From assembly GCA_023664345.1 (NCBI GenBank), contig JAMPFQ010000019.1, positions 18,213 to 82,212 of the forward strand: a stretch of 64,000 nt of DNA. The letters are read 5' to 3'. Shown piece after piece: positions 45,459-53,224 of the stretch (positions within the stretch are counted from its first letter, which is position 1; the number at the start of each line of letters is the position of its first letter). The position numbers and the translations under genes were made by a program. This DNA is from Lachnospiraceae bacterium (GTDB taxonomy: Bacteria > Bacillota > Clostridia > Lachnospirales > Lachnospiraceae). Under the pieces are notes generated by a model, which worked only from the letters and a program-made list of their open reading frames with translations, ran no database searches and was not told the origin of the DNA.

Positions 45459-45839
45459 TTGAACCTGTTTATTGACAATAAGAGCGGCGCACCGATCTAC
45501 GACCAGATCTACTCCCAGATCAAGAACCAGATCATCAGCGGCGAACTGAAAGAGAATGAGATGCTTCCCTCCATACGCGGCCTGGCAAAGGATCTGCGCA
45601 TCAGTTTTATCACCACGAAACGCGCCTATGAGGAACTGGAAAAGTCGGGATTCATCTACACGATACAGGCCAAGGGCTGCTATGTGGCTCCGAAGAACGT
45701 GGAACTGATCCGGGAGGAAAATCTCAAGAAGATCGAATCCCATATAGAGCAGATCGTCCAGCTGGCTGCCTCCTGCAACCTTGGCAGGGAAGACATTCAT
45801 GAAATGGTGGACTTCTGTTATGATTCAGGTTTGAAATAG
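45459..45839 (+). CDS. GntR-family regulator, YtrA subfamily
   Basis: 126 residues, the short YtrA size. It starts at TTG (45459), fixed by GGAGGTGA upstream; no ATG is near. Winged helix: NKSGAPIYDQIYSQIKNQII, LPSIRGLAKDLRISFITTKRAYEELEKSGFI (seen over residues about 30-60). The short C-terminal helical tail is for dimerisation; there is no ligand domain. YtrA-type regulators repress linked ABC exporters and are released by cell-envelope stress. First of a three-gene operon. Confidence 0.93.
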   Translation: MNLFIDNKSGAPIYDQIYSQIKNQIISGELKENEMLPSIRGLAKDLRISFITTKRAYEELEKSGFIYTIQAKGCYVAPKNVELIREENLKKIESHIEQIVQLAASCNLGREDIHEMVDFCYDSGLK

Positions 45840-45851
45840 GAGGGACATCGT

Positions 45852-46700
45852 ATGAACGCACTGGAAATCACAGAACTGTCGAAATCCTTTCCCGGCTTCC
45901 GGCTGGAGCACATAAACCTTACGCTGCCCAGCGGCTGTATCATGGGACTGATCGGTGAAAACGGCGCCGGTAAGAGCACCACCATCAAACTGATCCTGAA
46001 TATGCTCCATAAGGACAGCGGCAGCATAACAGTCCTTGGCAGGAATAACGAAAAGGATATCCGGCTCATAAAAGAAGAAGTCGGCGTTGTCATGGACGAA
46101 ACGGGGATTCCCCAATGCCTTACCCCAAAACAGGTGGAACGGATCATGCGGCATACATTCCGCAACTGGAATTACAGGGAATACACCCGGCTTCTGGATA
46201 AATTTTCCATACCGCCTTACAGACCCTTTCATGAATTTTCCCGGGGTACGAAAATGAAGCTGGGGATTGCCATCGCCATGTCCCACGGCAGCAGACTACT
46301 GCTGCTGGACGAAGCCACAAACGGCCTTGATCCCCTGGTCAGGGACGAGGTATTGGAAATGTTCAGTGAATTCACAAGGGATGAGAACCACTCCATCCTG
46401 CTCTCATCCCACATTGTCAGCGACCTGGAAAAAATATGCGATTATGTGGCATTCCTCCATAAGGGAAAATTGCTTCTCTGCGAGGAAAAGGACCTGCTGC
46501 TGGCTCAATACGGAATCATCCACTGTACGGCAGAACAGCTTCGGGAACTGAATCCCGCCGCCGTCCGGTATCAGAAAAAGACCCCCTACGGCGTGGAAGC
46601 CATGGTGATGCGGAACGCCGTTCCATCCTATATAGAGGTAAGCCCCATCAACATGGAGGAATTATTTATCTATATGGCCAGAGAGGAGAAGCCGATATGA
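45852..46700 (+). CDS. ABC transporter ATP-binding protein
   Basis: 282 residues. Walker A GENGAGKSTT near 36, the signature region is degenerate (FSRGTKMKLGIAIAM instead of LSGGQ), Walker B LLLLDEATNGLDP near 150, and switch His in LLSSHIVSDLEK. It follows the GntR gene by 12 bases and overlaps the permease gene by four. Typical for the EcsA/YtrB-like exporters paired with YtrA regulators. Confidence 0.93.
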   Translation: MNALEITELSKSFPGFRLEHINLTLPSGCIMGLIGENGAGKSTTIKLILNMLHKDSGSITVLGRNNEKDIRLIKEEVGVVMDETGIPQCLTPKQVERIMRHTFRNWNYREYTRLLDKFSIPPYRPFHEFSRGTKMKLGIAIAMSHGSRLLLLDEATNGLDPLVRDEVLEMFSEFTRDENHSILLSSHIVSDLEKICDYVAFLHKGKLLLCEEKDLLLAQYGIIHCTAEQLRELNPAAVRYQKKTPYGVEAMVMRNAVPSYIEVSPINMEELFIYMAREEKPI

Positions 46701-47320
46701 AAGGACTATTGTTAAAGGAAATGTATCTGCTCAGAAAACACTGCGGAGGATATGCGCTTGTGGTAGCTGTTTTCCTTGTTATGTCCCTTATGGACAACGA
46801 CTCCACCATGATTGTCATTTATCCCAGCATCCTGGTGACCCTGATTCCCATTACGCTGCTGCAGAATGACGAACAGAGCGGATGGAACCGGTATTGCGGC
46901 ACACTGCCTTACTCCGGGGCACAGATCGTTTCCGCCAAATACCTGATCGGTCTGTCCGTGCAGACCGCCACGCTGCTCCTGTCCGGCATCATTCAGGCTT
47001 TCATAATGATTCAGAAAGATTCGATCCGGCTGGACGTTTACATGTTGAAAATATCAGTAACCCTGATCGCTTCTTTTGTCCTGTCCTCAGTCAGCTTTCC
47101 CCTGGTTTTCCGATTTGGCGCCGCGAAAGGGCAGCTGATCTATACTGTGGCACTGGGAAGCGTCTGCACGCTGCTGATCACCCTGGCCATGCTGGCGCCG
47201 TCGCTTCTGGCACAGGAATTTCCTTCCGCCGGTTTCCTTTCGGTCTGCTGCCTGATCGCTGCGGCACTGTACGCGTTGTCATGGCGCCTGTCCATTTCTC
47301 TCTACAAGAAACGAGAGTAA
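46697..47320 (+). CDS. ABC-2 type permease subunit
   Basis: 207 residues with six hydrophobic segments, beginning MKGLLLKEMYLLRKHCGGYALVV in the manner of ABC-2 permeases of the YtrC/BcrB kind. Contains NDEQSGWNRYCGTLPYSGAQIVSAKY, the ATPase-facing loop. Coupled by an ATGA overlap to the ATPase. Substrate unknown. Convergent with upp 20 bases downstream, with no obvious terminator between. Confidence 0.88.
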   Translation: MKGLLLKEMYLLRKHCGGYALVVAVFLVMSLMDNDSTMIVIYPSILVTLIPITLLQNDEQSGWNRYCGTLPYSGAQIVSAKYLIGLSVQTATLLLSGIIQAFIMIQKDSIRLDVYMLKISVTLIASFVLSSVSFPLVFRFGAAKGQLIYTVALGSVCTLLITLAMLAPSLLAQEFPSAGFLSVCCLIAAALYALSWRLSISLYKKRE

Positions 47321-47340
47321 ATGTCCGCTGCATCCTTTCT

Positions 47341-47979
47341 CTACTTCGTGCCGAAGATCCTGTCCCCCGCATCCCCCAGACCGGGGCAGATATACGCGTG
47401 CTCATTCAGGCAGCGGTCAATATGTCCCACATAGATCTGTATGTCGGGATGATCCTTGCTCAGCCGCTCCACTCCTTCCGGGGCGGCAATGATGCACATG
47501 AACTTGATATTCTTCCCGCCGTGCTGCTTGATGAACTTCACTGCCTCGGAACCGGAACCGCCTGTGGCAAGCATGGGGTCCACCACTGCGATCGTCCTCT
47601 CGCCAATGGGTTCCGGCAGCTTGCAGTAATATTCATGGGGCTCATGTGTCTCCGGATCCCTGTAAAGTCCGATATGCCCTATTTTCGCACTGGGCACCAG
47701 AGCCAGGATCCCGTTGACCATGCCCAGCCCTGCCCGCAGTATCGGCACCACCGCCAGCTTTTTGCCCGCGATCCGGGGACTCATGCAGGTCTCTATGGGA
47801 GTCTGTACCTCCACATCCTCCAGCGGCAGATCCCTGAGCGCCTCATAGCCCATCAGCATGGCGATCTCTTCGATGCATTTCCTGAACTCGTTGGTTCCGG
47901 TGTTCACATCCCTGATCTGTGAGATCTTATGCTGGATCAGCGGATGATCCATAACAAATACATTTTCCTGTTTTCCCAT
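47341..47979 (-). CDS. upp: Uracil phosphoribosyltransferase
   Basis: 212 residues from [18 protein letters not shown] at 47979 (GGGAGGG upstream); family length about 209. The PRPP loop reads [19 protein letters not shown] near 130, and the uracil-binding C-terminus is [17 protein letters not shown]. It makes UMP from uracil and PRPP in pyrimidine salvage. Follows the mazEF pair on the same strand by 26 bases. Confidence 0.96.
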   Translation of the reverse strand: MGKQENVFVMDHPLIQHKISQIRDVNTGTNEFRKCIEEIAMLMGYEALRDLPLEDVEVQTPIETCMSPRIAGKKLAVVPILRAGLGMVNGILALVPSAKIGHIGLYRDPETHEPHEYYCKLPEPIGERTIAVVDPMLATGGSGSEAVKFIKQHGGKNIKFMCIIAAPEGVERLSKDHPDIQIYVGHIDRCLNEHAYICPGLGDAGDRIFGTK

Positions 47980-48005
47980 CCTTTGTCCCTCCCTTTGTAA
48001 CGTCG

Positions 48006-48308
48006 TCAAATAGATTCAAAAATACCCTGAATCGCATCCGATATATTCATCATTTCAGACATTGACAGCCTGTGTGCTTTTCTGTAACCGCGAACCGTCA
48101 GATCCAACAGTGCAAGCTTTTCACACTGCACATATCCTTCGCTTTCCCCTGTAGATATCCATATATGGAGGGGCCCCGGCATAGAATCTCTGATGATCGG
48201 GCATCCTATGATCTCTCCGCTGGCATTGAAAAAGTCTTTACTGACCACCAATACCGGATGCCTGACCTTCTCTATTTTGAGGATGTCCCCCTGGTGCGGC
48301 TGTTCCAT
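48006..48308 (-). CDS. mazF: MazF/PemK-like toxin
   Basis: 100 residues from the ATG at 48308, whose A overlaps the mazE stop (TAATG); GAGAGG lies seven bases upstream. The PemK/MazF fold is shown by [20 protein letters not shown] and IIGCPIIRD. MazF-type toxins are sequence-specific mRNA interferases. Paired with the AbrB-type antitoxin just upstream, so it forms a type II toxin-antitoxin module. The catalytic Arg/Thr pair is not confidently identifiable by eye. Confidence 0.85.
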   Translation of the reverse strand: MEQPHQGDILKIEKVRHPVLVVSKDFFNASGEIIGCPIIRDSMPGPLHIWISTGESEGYVQCEKLALLDLTVRGYRKAHRLSMSEMMNISDAIQGIFESI

Positions 48309-48550
48309 TACCATACCTCTCTTCCGACAGATTCACCCCAGTCATATTCACCATCGAGCATTAATCTGTTGTCAAATTCCGCCGCCCTTTCTTCCAATGT
48401 TTTATGACGAAATGATTTTGCCAGAGTGATGATACCATTTGATACCGAAACATCCAAGACCTCATTTACTGCAATTCCTGCATTTTTCAATATTTCTTTG
48501 GAAAGTCTTATTCCCTGGCTGTTTCCCCATTCTCTTACCTGCGTCTGCAT
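48308..48550 (-). CDS. mazE: MazE/AbrB-like antitoxin
   Basis: 80 residues from MQTQVREWGNSQGIRLSK at 48550, an AbrB swapped-hairpin domain; the ribosome site GGAGG precedes it. The acidic C-terminus (EERAAEFDNRLMLDGEYDWG) is the toxin-binding tail. Overlaps mazF by one base. Confidence 0.9.
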   Translation of the reverse strand: MQTQVREWGNSQGIRLSKEILKNAGIAVNEVLDVSVSNGIITLAKSFRHKTLEERAAEFDNRLMLDGEYDWGESVGREVW

Positions 48551-48628
48551 ATAAACCCTCCTGCAAGTGTATATACATAGTATATACTTTCTGCGAACAA
48601 TTATCAATACCGATATCTCCGATGTTTC

Positions 48629-48790
48629 TCACTCCTGCCTCTTCTGCAGTTCTTTTTCTTTCAGATATTCTTTTAATATAAGGTTGACATATTGGGAAAA
48701 CGAGCGGTCGTCTTCCTCCGCAAGCTGCCTGATGCTTTGCACCAGGTCAGTGTCTAAAGTGATACTCACCTTTGTTTTTAACGGTTTCAT
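48629..48790 (-). CDS. Small ribbon-helix-helix DNA-binding protein
   Basis: 53 residues, translated here from the sequence: it begins MKPLKTKVSITLDTDLVQSI and continues with a RQLAEEDDRSFSQYVNLIL helix pair ending KELQKRQE. The beta strand (KVSITLD) followed by two helices is the Arc/CopG fold. AAGGAG lies nine bases before ATG. It is 78 bases upstream of mazE on the same strand and could be a transcriptional regulator or antitoxin for the module. Confidence 0.85.
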   Translation of the reverse strand: MKPLKTKVSITLDTDLVQSIRQLAEEDDRSFSQYVNLILKEYLKEKELQKRQE

Positions 48791-48837
48791 AATGCGACTC
48801 CTTTTTCATTTAATATATCATTTGGCAGTATTTTATA

Positions 48838-48866
48838 TTGACAAATCGCTTAAGGTAGGATAAAGT
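48838..48866 (+). promoter_or_regulatory. Promoter for the GT2-GtrA operon
   Basis: TTGACA (48838-48843), 17-bp spacer, TAAAGT (48861-48866). The opposite strand has TTGTCA at 48839-48844, so the -35 boxes of two divergent promoters nearly coincide. Confidence 0.7.
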
Positions 48867-48920
48867 AAGATTTGCGGTAGCATAAAGTAGGATAAAACGA
48901 GATACTGCGGGAGAAGTAAA

Positions 48921-50003
48921 ATGAACTCAATTTCTTTGAGCGATATCGCGATCGTGATTCCGGCCTTGAACCCGGATGATAAACTCATCTCTTACATAGA
49001 GGGATTGCAGAAATCCGGCTTTGAAAAGATTGTTGTGATAAATGACGGAAGCACGATGCACACACATATCTTCCAGGAACTGAAGAAGAAAGTATGTGTT
49101 CTGACGCACGCGGTCAACCAGGGAAAAGGAAGAGGCCTGAAAACGGGAATCAACTACCTGCTGAACACTTATTCTTCTTCAGAACTGGCAGGCATGGTGA
49201 CAGCGGACGCGGATGGCCAGCACAGCGTGGAGGACACCCTAAAAGTAGCCGAACGTCTGAAAGACGGAACCGGCCTGGTTCTTGGGACAAGGGATTTCTC
49301 ACAACAGGTCGTTCCATTTAAGAGCAGGAGCGGAAACCGGATCACCACAGCGGTCTTTTCCTTTTTTTATGGGAAAAAAATATCCGACACACAGACCGGA
49401 TTACGGGGCATTCCCTATGATTTCATGAAAGACTGCCTGACATATGCGGGAGAGAGATATGAATATGAGACCGCGATGCTGATCGGTGCCGTATCCGGCG
49501 GACTGGAGATCACGGAAGTCCCCATACGGACGATCTATTACGAAAATAATCGGAATACCCATTTTTCGGCCACAAGGGATTCCGCCAGGATCTATAAAGT
49601 GCTCATGGAAAAGGGGCTTAGATATTCCTGCGCCAGCCTCCTGTCCATGCTGGCGGACCTTTCTGTTTTTACGCTTTTGACAGCCGCACTACCGGAAAGA
49701 TTCCCTGTGGCCGCCAATATTTTCATAGGCACCTGCACGGCAAGGATCCTTTCTTCCCTGATGAATTACTCCCTGAACAGGAACCGGGTTTTCCGCAGCA
49801 GCGAAAGCATCGGGCGGACCATGCCGCGCTACTGCCTTTTGTGCGTGTCACAAATGCTCGTATCCTGGTTCTGCGTGCTGCAGATCCATAACCTGACAGG
49901 CATCCATTCATCCATTGTGAAAGCGTTGGTCGATACGGCCCTTTTCTTCGGCAGCTACTACATACAGCGCCGATGGGTTTTCAAACAAAGGAGAGGAAAT
50001 TAA
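48921..50003 (+). CDS. Family 2 glycosyltransferase fused to a GtrA domain
   Basis: 360 residues. N-terminal GT-A domain: IAIVIPALNPDDKLISYI, VVINDGST near 40, the metal site TADADGQH near 92, and DTQTGLRGIPYDF near 153. From about 230 four membrane helices form a GtrA-like domain (SMLADLSVFTLLTAALPERFP...RRWVFKQRR). Such fusions move sugars onto or across a polyprenyl-phosphate carrier for surface polysaccharide decoration. Its stop is four bases before the next gene. Confidence 0.9.
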   Translation: MNSISLSDIAIVIPALNPDDKLISYIEGLQKSGFEKIVVINDGSTMHTHIFQELKKKVCVLTHAVNQGKGRGLKTGINYLLNTYSSSELAGMVTADADGQHSVEDTLKVAERLKDGTGLVLGTRDFSQQVVPFKSRSGNRITTAVFSFFYGKKISDTQTGLRGIPYDFMKDCLTYAGERYEYETAMLIGAVSGGLEITEVPIRTIYYENNRNTHFSATRDSARIYKVLMEKGLRYSCASLLSMLADLSVFTLLTAALPERFPVAANIFIGTCTARILSSLMNYSLNRNRVFRSSESIGRTMPRYCLLCVSQMLVSWFCVLQIHNLTGIHSSIVKALVDTALFFGSYYIQRRWVFKQRRGN

Positions 50004-50007
50004 AGCC

Positions 50008-51579
50008 ATGAAAAGAAAAGTTTTTGCGATTCTGTGGACATCCCTGTGGTTCACACTGTTTACATATCTGAACAATGACGATCTCACATGGAGCCTTCTG
50101 CTCTTTTTTCCGGGATATGTCGCTGTTTGCTCTATTATGGCAATAGCAGGAGAAAAACTTCGGGGGCGGATCGATCTCTTCGCATGGGAGAACCGGATCG
50201 TATTTTTTTTGAAGAACACTCTGTCAGACAGAATGCTGCTGCTGAATATATGGTTCATCATCCTCCTCTGCTGGATCCCTGCCTGGCTGTCATTCTTCCC
50301 CGGGACCTTCGGATATGACGCACCGATCCAGTTTGCCATGTATACAGGAGACGTAGGACTTACTTCCGCGAATCCTCTGCTTCACACATGGCTTCTGGGA
50401 GGGATCATCAGTCTTGGAAAGGCTGTTTTCGGCAGCTATCAGGCAGGATTTACCCTGTTTATCATTCTCCAGGTATTACTGGTATCAAACTGCATGGCAA
50501 ACATGGTTCTTTTCCTGATCAGAAAACACGTCCCGCTGACCATCATCCTGGCCGGTCTGCTCTGGACCATCACCCATCCTGTGATCCAGATCTTGAACCT
50601 CAATTCCACCAAGGACATCCTGTGCGGCGTTTTCCTGGCTTTCTTTACAATGGCATTCTGGGATATCCTTGAAGAAAAAGGAACACGAAAGATCTCAGAT
50701 TACATAAAACTTTTCTTTTTTGGTCTTATGATCTGCCTGATGCGGAACGCCGCCCTGTACCTTCTGGCGACTCTGCTGATCATAAGCCTGTTCGTCCGGC
50801 TGAAAGACAAAAAAATATATGCGGCGCTGTCGAGCGTGATCGTCTGCGTGGAAATCTTCTCTTTTGTATGCAGCAGTGTATTTGAGATACCCAAAGGCGA
50901 TATGCGGGAAAATCTGTGCATCCCCATCCAGCAGCTGGCATATGTCACATATATGTATGAAAATGAGAATCCGGAGGTTATGGATATCTCTGAAGAAGAC
51001 ACGGAAAGTCTGGCAGAACTGTTTTTGGGTGTAGAGGCTCTCGAGTCAGAATACGATCCCCTTTGTGTTGATTTTCCGAAAGAACGCTTTCGGACAGCAG
51101 TCTTCAAGAGCGATCCGAAGAAATATATTTCTCTCTATTTCAGACTGGGAACAAAATATCCCAGCGTGTATCTGAAAGCGATCAAATATCTGATCCTTCC
51201 CTATTGGTATATGGATGAAAACATATACCATGACAGCGAACTGGCTTATGATTACACTTTCTCAGAACTGAACCATTGGGGCATCCAGCTCCAGTATCTG
51301 AAGAAGCTGCATCCTTATCGCATATGGCTGCGAGGCAAGGTAAACACGCTCCGCTTCCCTCTCTGGAGACATCCGGGACTGTGTATCTGGCTTCTGACCG
51401 CGCTGTCCGGGTGGATGATCGCCAGGAAAGAAAAAAGAGGCCTCCTGAAGATCCTGCCTCTTTCCCTCTATTTTGTCGGTATCCTGCTGGGACCCGTTGC
51501 CCTGCTGCGGTATCTGTATCCGCTCATGCTGACCACACCGCTTCTCTTCGGACTAATGTTCCGAAGAGAAGCGGGCTAA
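50008..51579 (+). CDS. DUF6020-like polytopic membrane protein
   Basis: 523 residues, about ten to twelve hydrophobic segments. An external loop after helix 3-4 contains FPGTFGYDAPIQF, a pattern seen in the DUF6020 group of putative membrane glycosyltransferases; a large extracellular section (about 310-400) precedes the last helices. Coupled to the GT2-GtrA gene, so it probably consumes the lipid-linked sugar made by it. The last 13 codons contain a perfect 12-bp inverted repeat (51541-51571). Confidence 0.75.
   Translation: MKRKVFAILWTSLWFTLFTYLNNDDLTWSLLLFFPGYVAVCSIMAIAGEKLRGRIDLFAWENRIVFFLKNTLSDRMLLLNIWFIILLCWIPAWLSFFPGTFGYDAPIQFAMYTGDVGLTSANPLLHTWLLGGIISLGKAVFGSYQAGFTLFIILQVLLVSNCMANMVLFLIRKHVPLTIILAGLLWTITHPVIQILNLNSTKDILCGVFLAFFTMAFWDILEEKGTRKISDYIKLFFFGLMICLMRNAALYLLATLLIISLFVRLKDKKIYAALSSVIVCVEIFSFVCSSVFEIPKGDMRENLCIPIQQLAYVTYMYENENPEVMDISEEDTESLAELFLGVEALESEYDPLCVDFPKERFRTAVFKSDPKKYISLYFRLGTKYPSVYLKAIKYLILPYWYMDENIYHDSELAYDYTFSELNHWGIQLQYLKKLHPYRIWLRGKVNTLRFPLWRHPGLCIWLLTALSGWMIARKEKRGLLKILPLSLYFVGILLGPVALLRYLYPLMLTTPLLFGLMFRREAG
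51541..51571. repeat. 12-bp perfect inverted repeat in the end of the DUF6020-like gene
   Basis: CTTCTCTTCGGA and TCCGAAGAGAAG with a seven-base loop, inside coding sequence eight bases before the stop, between convergent genes. No U-tract follows on either strand. Confidence 0.8.
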
Positions 51580-51589
51580 CGCTCATTCT

Positions 51590-52003
51590 TTAGTTCCTTT
51601 TGGCATGTTCCATCATGGCATCTACATTGATCGGAGGCATTACGATACATTCCACACCGGGCTGCGCCGTCAAAAGAGATAACTCGCTGCGCATATAGGG
51701 CATCAGGATTGCCACAGTATTTTTACTGATCAGTTCCGCTTTATCTACGTTTTCATCCAATGCCTCTGTATTGATGGAAAAGAAGCCTGAAAGGCTGATC
51801 TCTATATCGTATTCTTTTTCTTTCTTTACGGACATTATGATTGTGACCTTATATATATCCTCGTTATTCTTCTTTCCCGCACTTATCTCAAAGGAAAATT
51901 CCGGTTCCCTGTCTGACCTGAAATCCTTTCTGGTAAAAGATATTTTATCGAACACAAGGTCTTCTAAAATAAGGACACAATTTTCGTCATGCACTGTATT
52001 CAT
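51590..52003 (-). CDS. SecB-like chaperone
   Basis: 137 residues. The C-terminal half matches the SecB fold: SGFFSINTEALDENVDKAEL then NTVAILMPYMRSELSLLTAQPGV and PPINVDAMMEH. Gram-positives lack the canonical SecB; solitary SecB-like proteins are known as chaperones of toxin-antitoxin modules (for example the mycobacterial HigBA-linked one). It is last of three tightly packed genes and has no ribosome site of its own, so it depends on translation of the upstream gene. Confidence 0.85.
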   Translation of the reverse strand: MNTVHDENCVLILEDLVFDKISFTRKDFRSDREPEFSFEISAGKKNNEDIYKVTIIMSVKKEKEYDIEISLSGFFSINTEALDENVDKAELISKNTVAILMPYMRSELSLLTAQPGVECIVMPPINVDAMMEHAKRN

Positions 52004-52006
52004 AGT

Positions 52007-52678
52007 CTATGCTGCCAACAAGAGAACTTTCTCAGCCGCCATATCCGATCTTTTCTCTTTTGTTGATATGCAGTTTTCCTCCCCTTTGTATTCTATTTTG
52101 TAATTCTCTGTAGCCCTGGTTTTTATAACACATTCCACTTTGATCGTTTTACTGTAAAACGATACAGAAACAGAAATTGTATTGTATCTGACCTGTGCAT
52201 TGATTTCTTTTCCATCATTAATATCTTTCAGAACTTCATTTGTAATCATCGGAAAAGAATCATATTCGCCCTCCAAGGCCTTTCTGCCGATCAAACCAGC
52301 ATATTCCTGCAATTCTTCGTTAAACAAACGGAAAAATGCATTTTCCAAAGGCAGATCCTCGGGGGCAAGCTTATCTATAGACTTATGCTCTACTATATCA
52401 TTTACCGCTTTCCCATCTCTGGAAATCACCTGCCAAAAAAATTTCTGCTTCGTAAAGATATCCCTCATTGAAATCTTCCCGTAAAGCATATCTTTCAGCT
52501 GCGTTAATGTCGGCTTGACCACACAATAGCAAGTCAGATCCATATCCGTGCATAAAGCAACATAATAATTATTATCGGTATCCACACACGAGAAGAAAAC
52601 AGGGATTTCATCCTCAACCAGACACATATCCATATATATTTCTTTTCCATCTAAAATAAAGCATAAATTCTTTTCCAT
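52007..52678 (-). CDS. DUF6575-like protein, SecB-operon gene 2
   Basis: 223 residues, soluble, no signal. Begins MEKNLCFILDGKEIYMDMCL and contains FFSCVDTDNNYYVALCTDMD and LTQLKDMLYGKISMRDIF, features I associate with the DUF6575 group; no function known. Its start lies one base after the previous stop (TGATATG) without an evident ribosome site. The gene is AT-rich relative to the housekeeping genes nearby. Confidence 0.7.
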   Translation of the reverse strand: MEKNLCFILDGKEIYMDMCLVEDEIPVFFSCVDTDNNYYVALCTDMDLTCYCVVKPTLTQLKDMLYGKISMRDIFTKQKFFWQVISRDGKAVNDIVEHKSIDKLAPEDLPLENAFFRLFNEELQEYAGLIGRKALEGEYDSFPMITNEVLKDINDGKEINAQVRYNTISVSVSFYSKTIKVECVIKTRATENYKIEYKGEENCISTKEKRSDMAAEKVLLLAA

Positions 52679-52679
52679 A

Positions 52680-53120
52680 TCATTGATCCACTATGCTAAA
52701 ACTGCTCACATCCGCATTTTCATATAACCACCAGCATACATGGGATGTTTTGCCGCTTTGCAATTGTGGCCCTCCTTCCTGTCGAATATATCCCTCTACT
52801 ACCTTTCTATTCTTTCTGGGCAAACCCAATCTCACATCCAATTCTTCCCTTTTCCGGTAAAAAGACACACCATAATACTCAGGCAACAATTCTGGATGCT
52901 CTATTTTCCCTTTGAAATTTGTTCGCCCAAGTTCAGCGTTAGATCTGAAATCATTTCTTGACACATCAGTAGTATCTGCCGCCTTTCGATCAATACATCG
53001 AAACGCCCATACAGGTTCATATTCAAATTTGACTTCATCTTGTAGTACAATTTCTCCGCTTTCTAATTTATTACGGAAAATCGCAGGAAATTTCATCAGT
53101 AAATCTTCAGGGACTTTCAT
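52680..53120 (-). CDS. Unknown protein, SecB-operon gene 1
   Basis: 146 residues from MKVPEDLLMKFPAIF at 53120 (AAGGAA upstream). Not recognised. It is soluble and beta-rich by appearance, with WAFRCIDRKAADTTDVSRND near 35-54 and a C-terminal SHVCWWLYENADVS. A short stretch NDFRSN resembles KDFRSD of the SecB-like protein, which may be chance. First gene of the SecB operon, served by the extended -10 promoter at 53155. Confidence 0.7.
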   Translation of the reverse strand: MKVPEDLLMKFPAIFRNKLESGEIVLQDEVKFEYEPVWAFRCIDRKAADTTDVSRNDFRSNAELGRTNFKGKIEHPELLPEYYGVSFYRKREELDVRLGLPRKNRKVVEGYIRQEGGPQLQSGKTSHVCWWLYENADVSSFSIVDQ

Positions 53121-53154
53121 TTGTCTATTCCTTGATCCATTTATTTTCACATAT

Positions 53155-53163
53155 ATTATATCA
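53155..53163 (-). promoter_or_regulatory. Extended -10 promoter of the SecB operon
   Basis: TGATATAAT on the minus strand (TGn followed by consensus TATAAT) about 35 bases before the first start. A TTGACA occurs only ten bases upstream of it and is not usable as its -35. Confidence 0.65.
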
Positions 53164-53185
53164 TACCTTGTCAAGTACAAAATAT

Positions 53186-53224
53186 AGAAAATACGCTAAA
53201 GCTATCCTATATTTTGTTTTAGCG
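53186..53224 (-). terminator. Terminator-like overlapping stems after the rRNA methyltransferase gene
   Basis: On the minus strand CGCTAAA/TTTAGCG followed by TATTTTC, overlapped by a second possible stem AAAATATAG/CTATATTTT. Sited between the methyltransferase stop and the SecB operon promoter. Confidence 0.55.
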
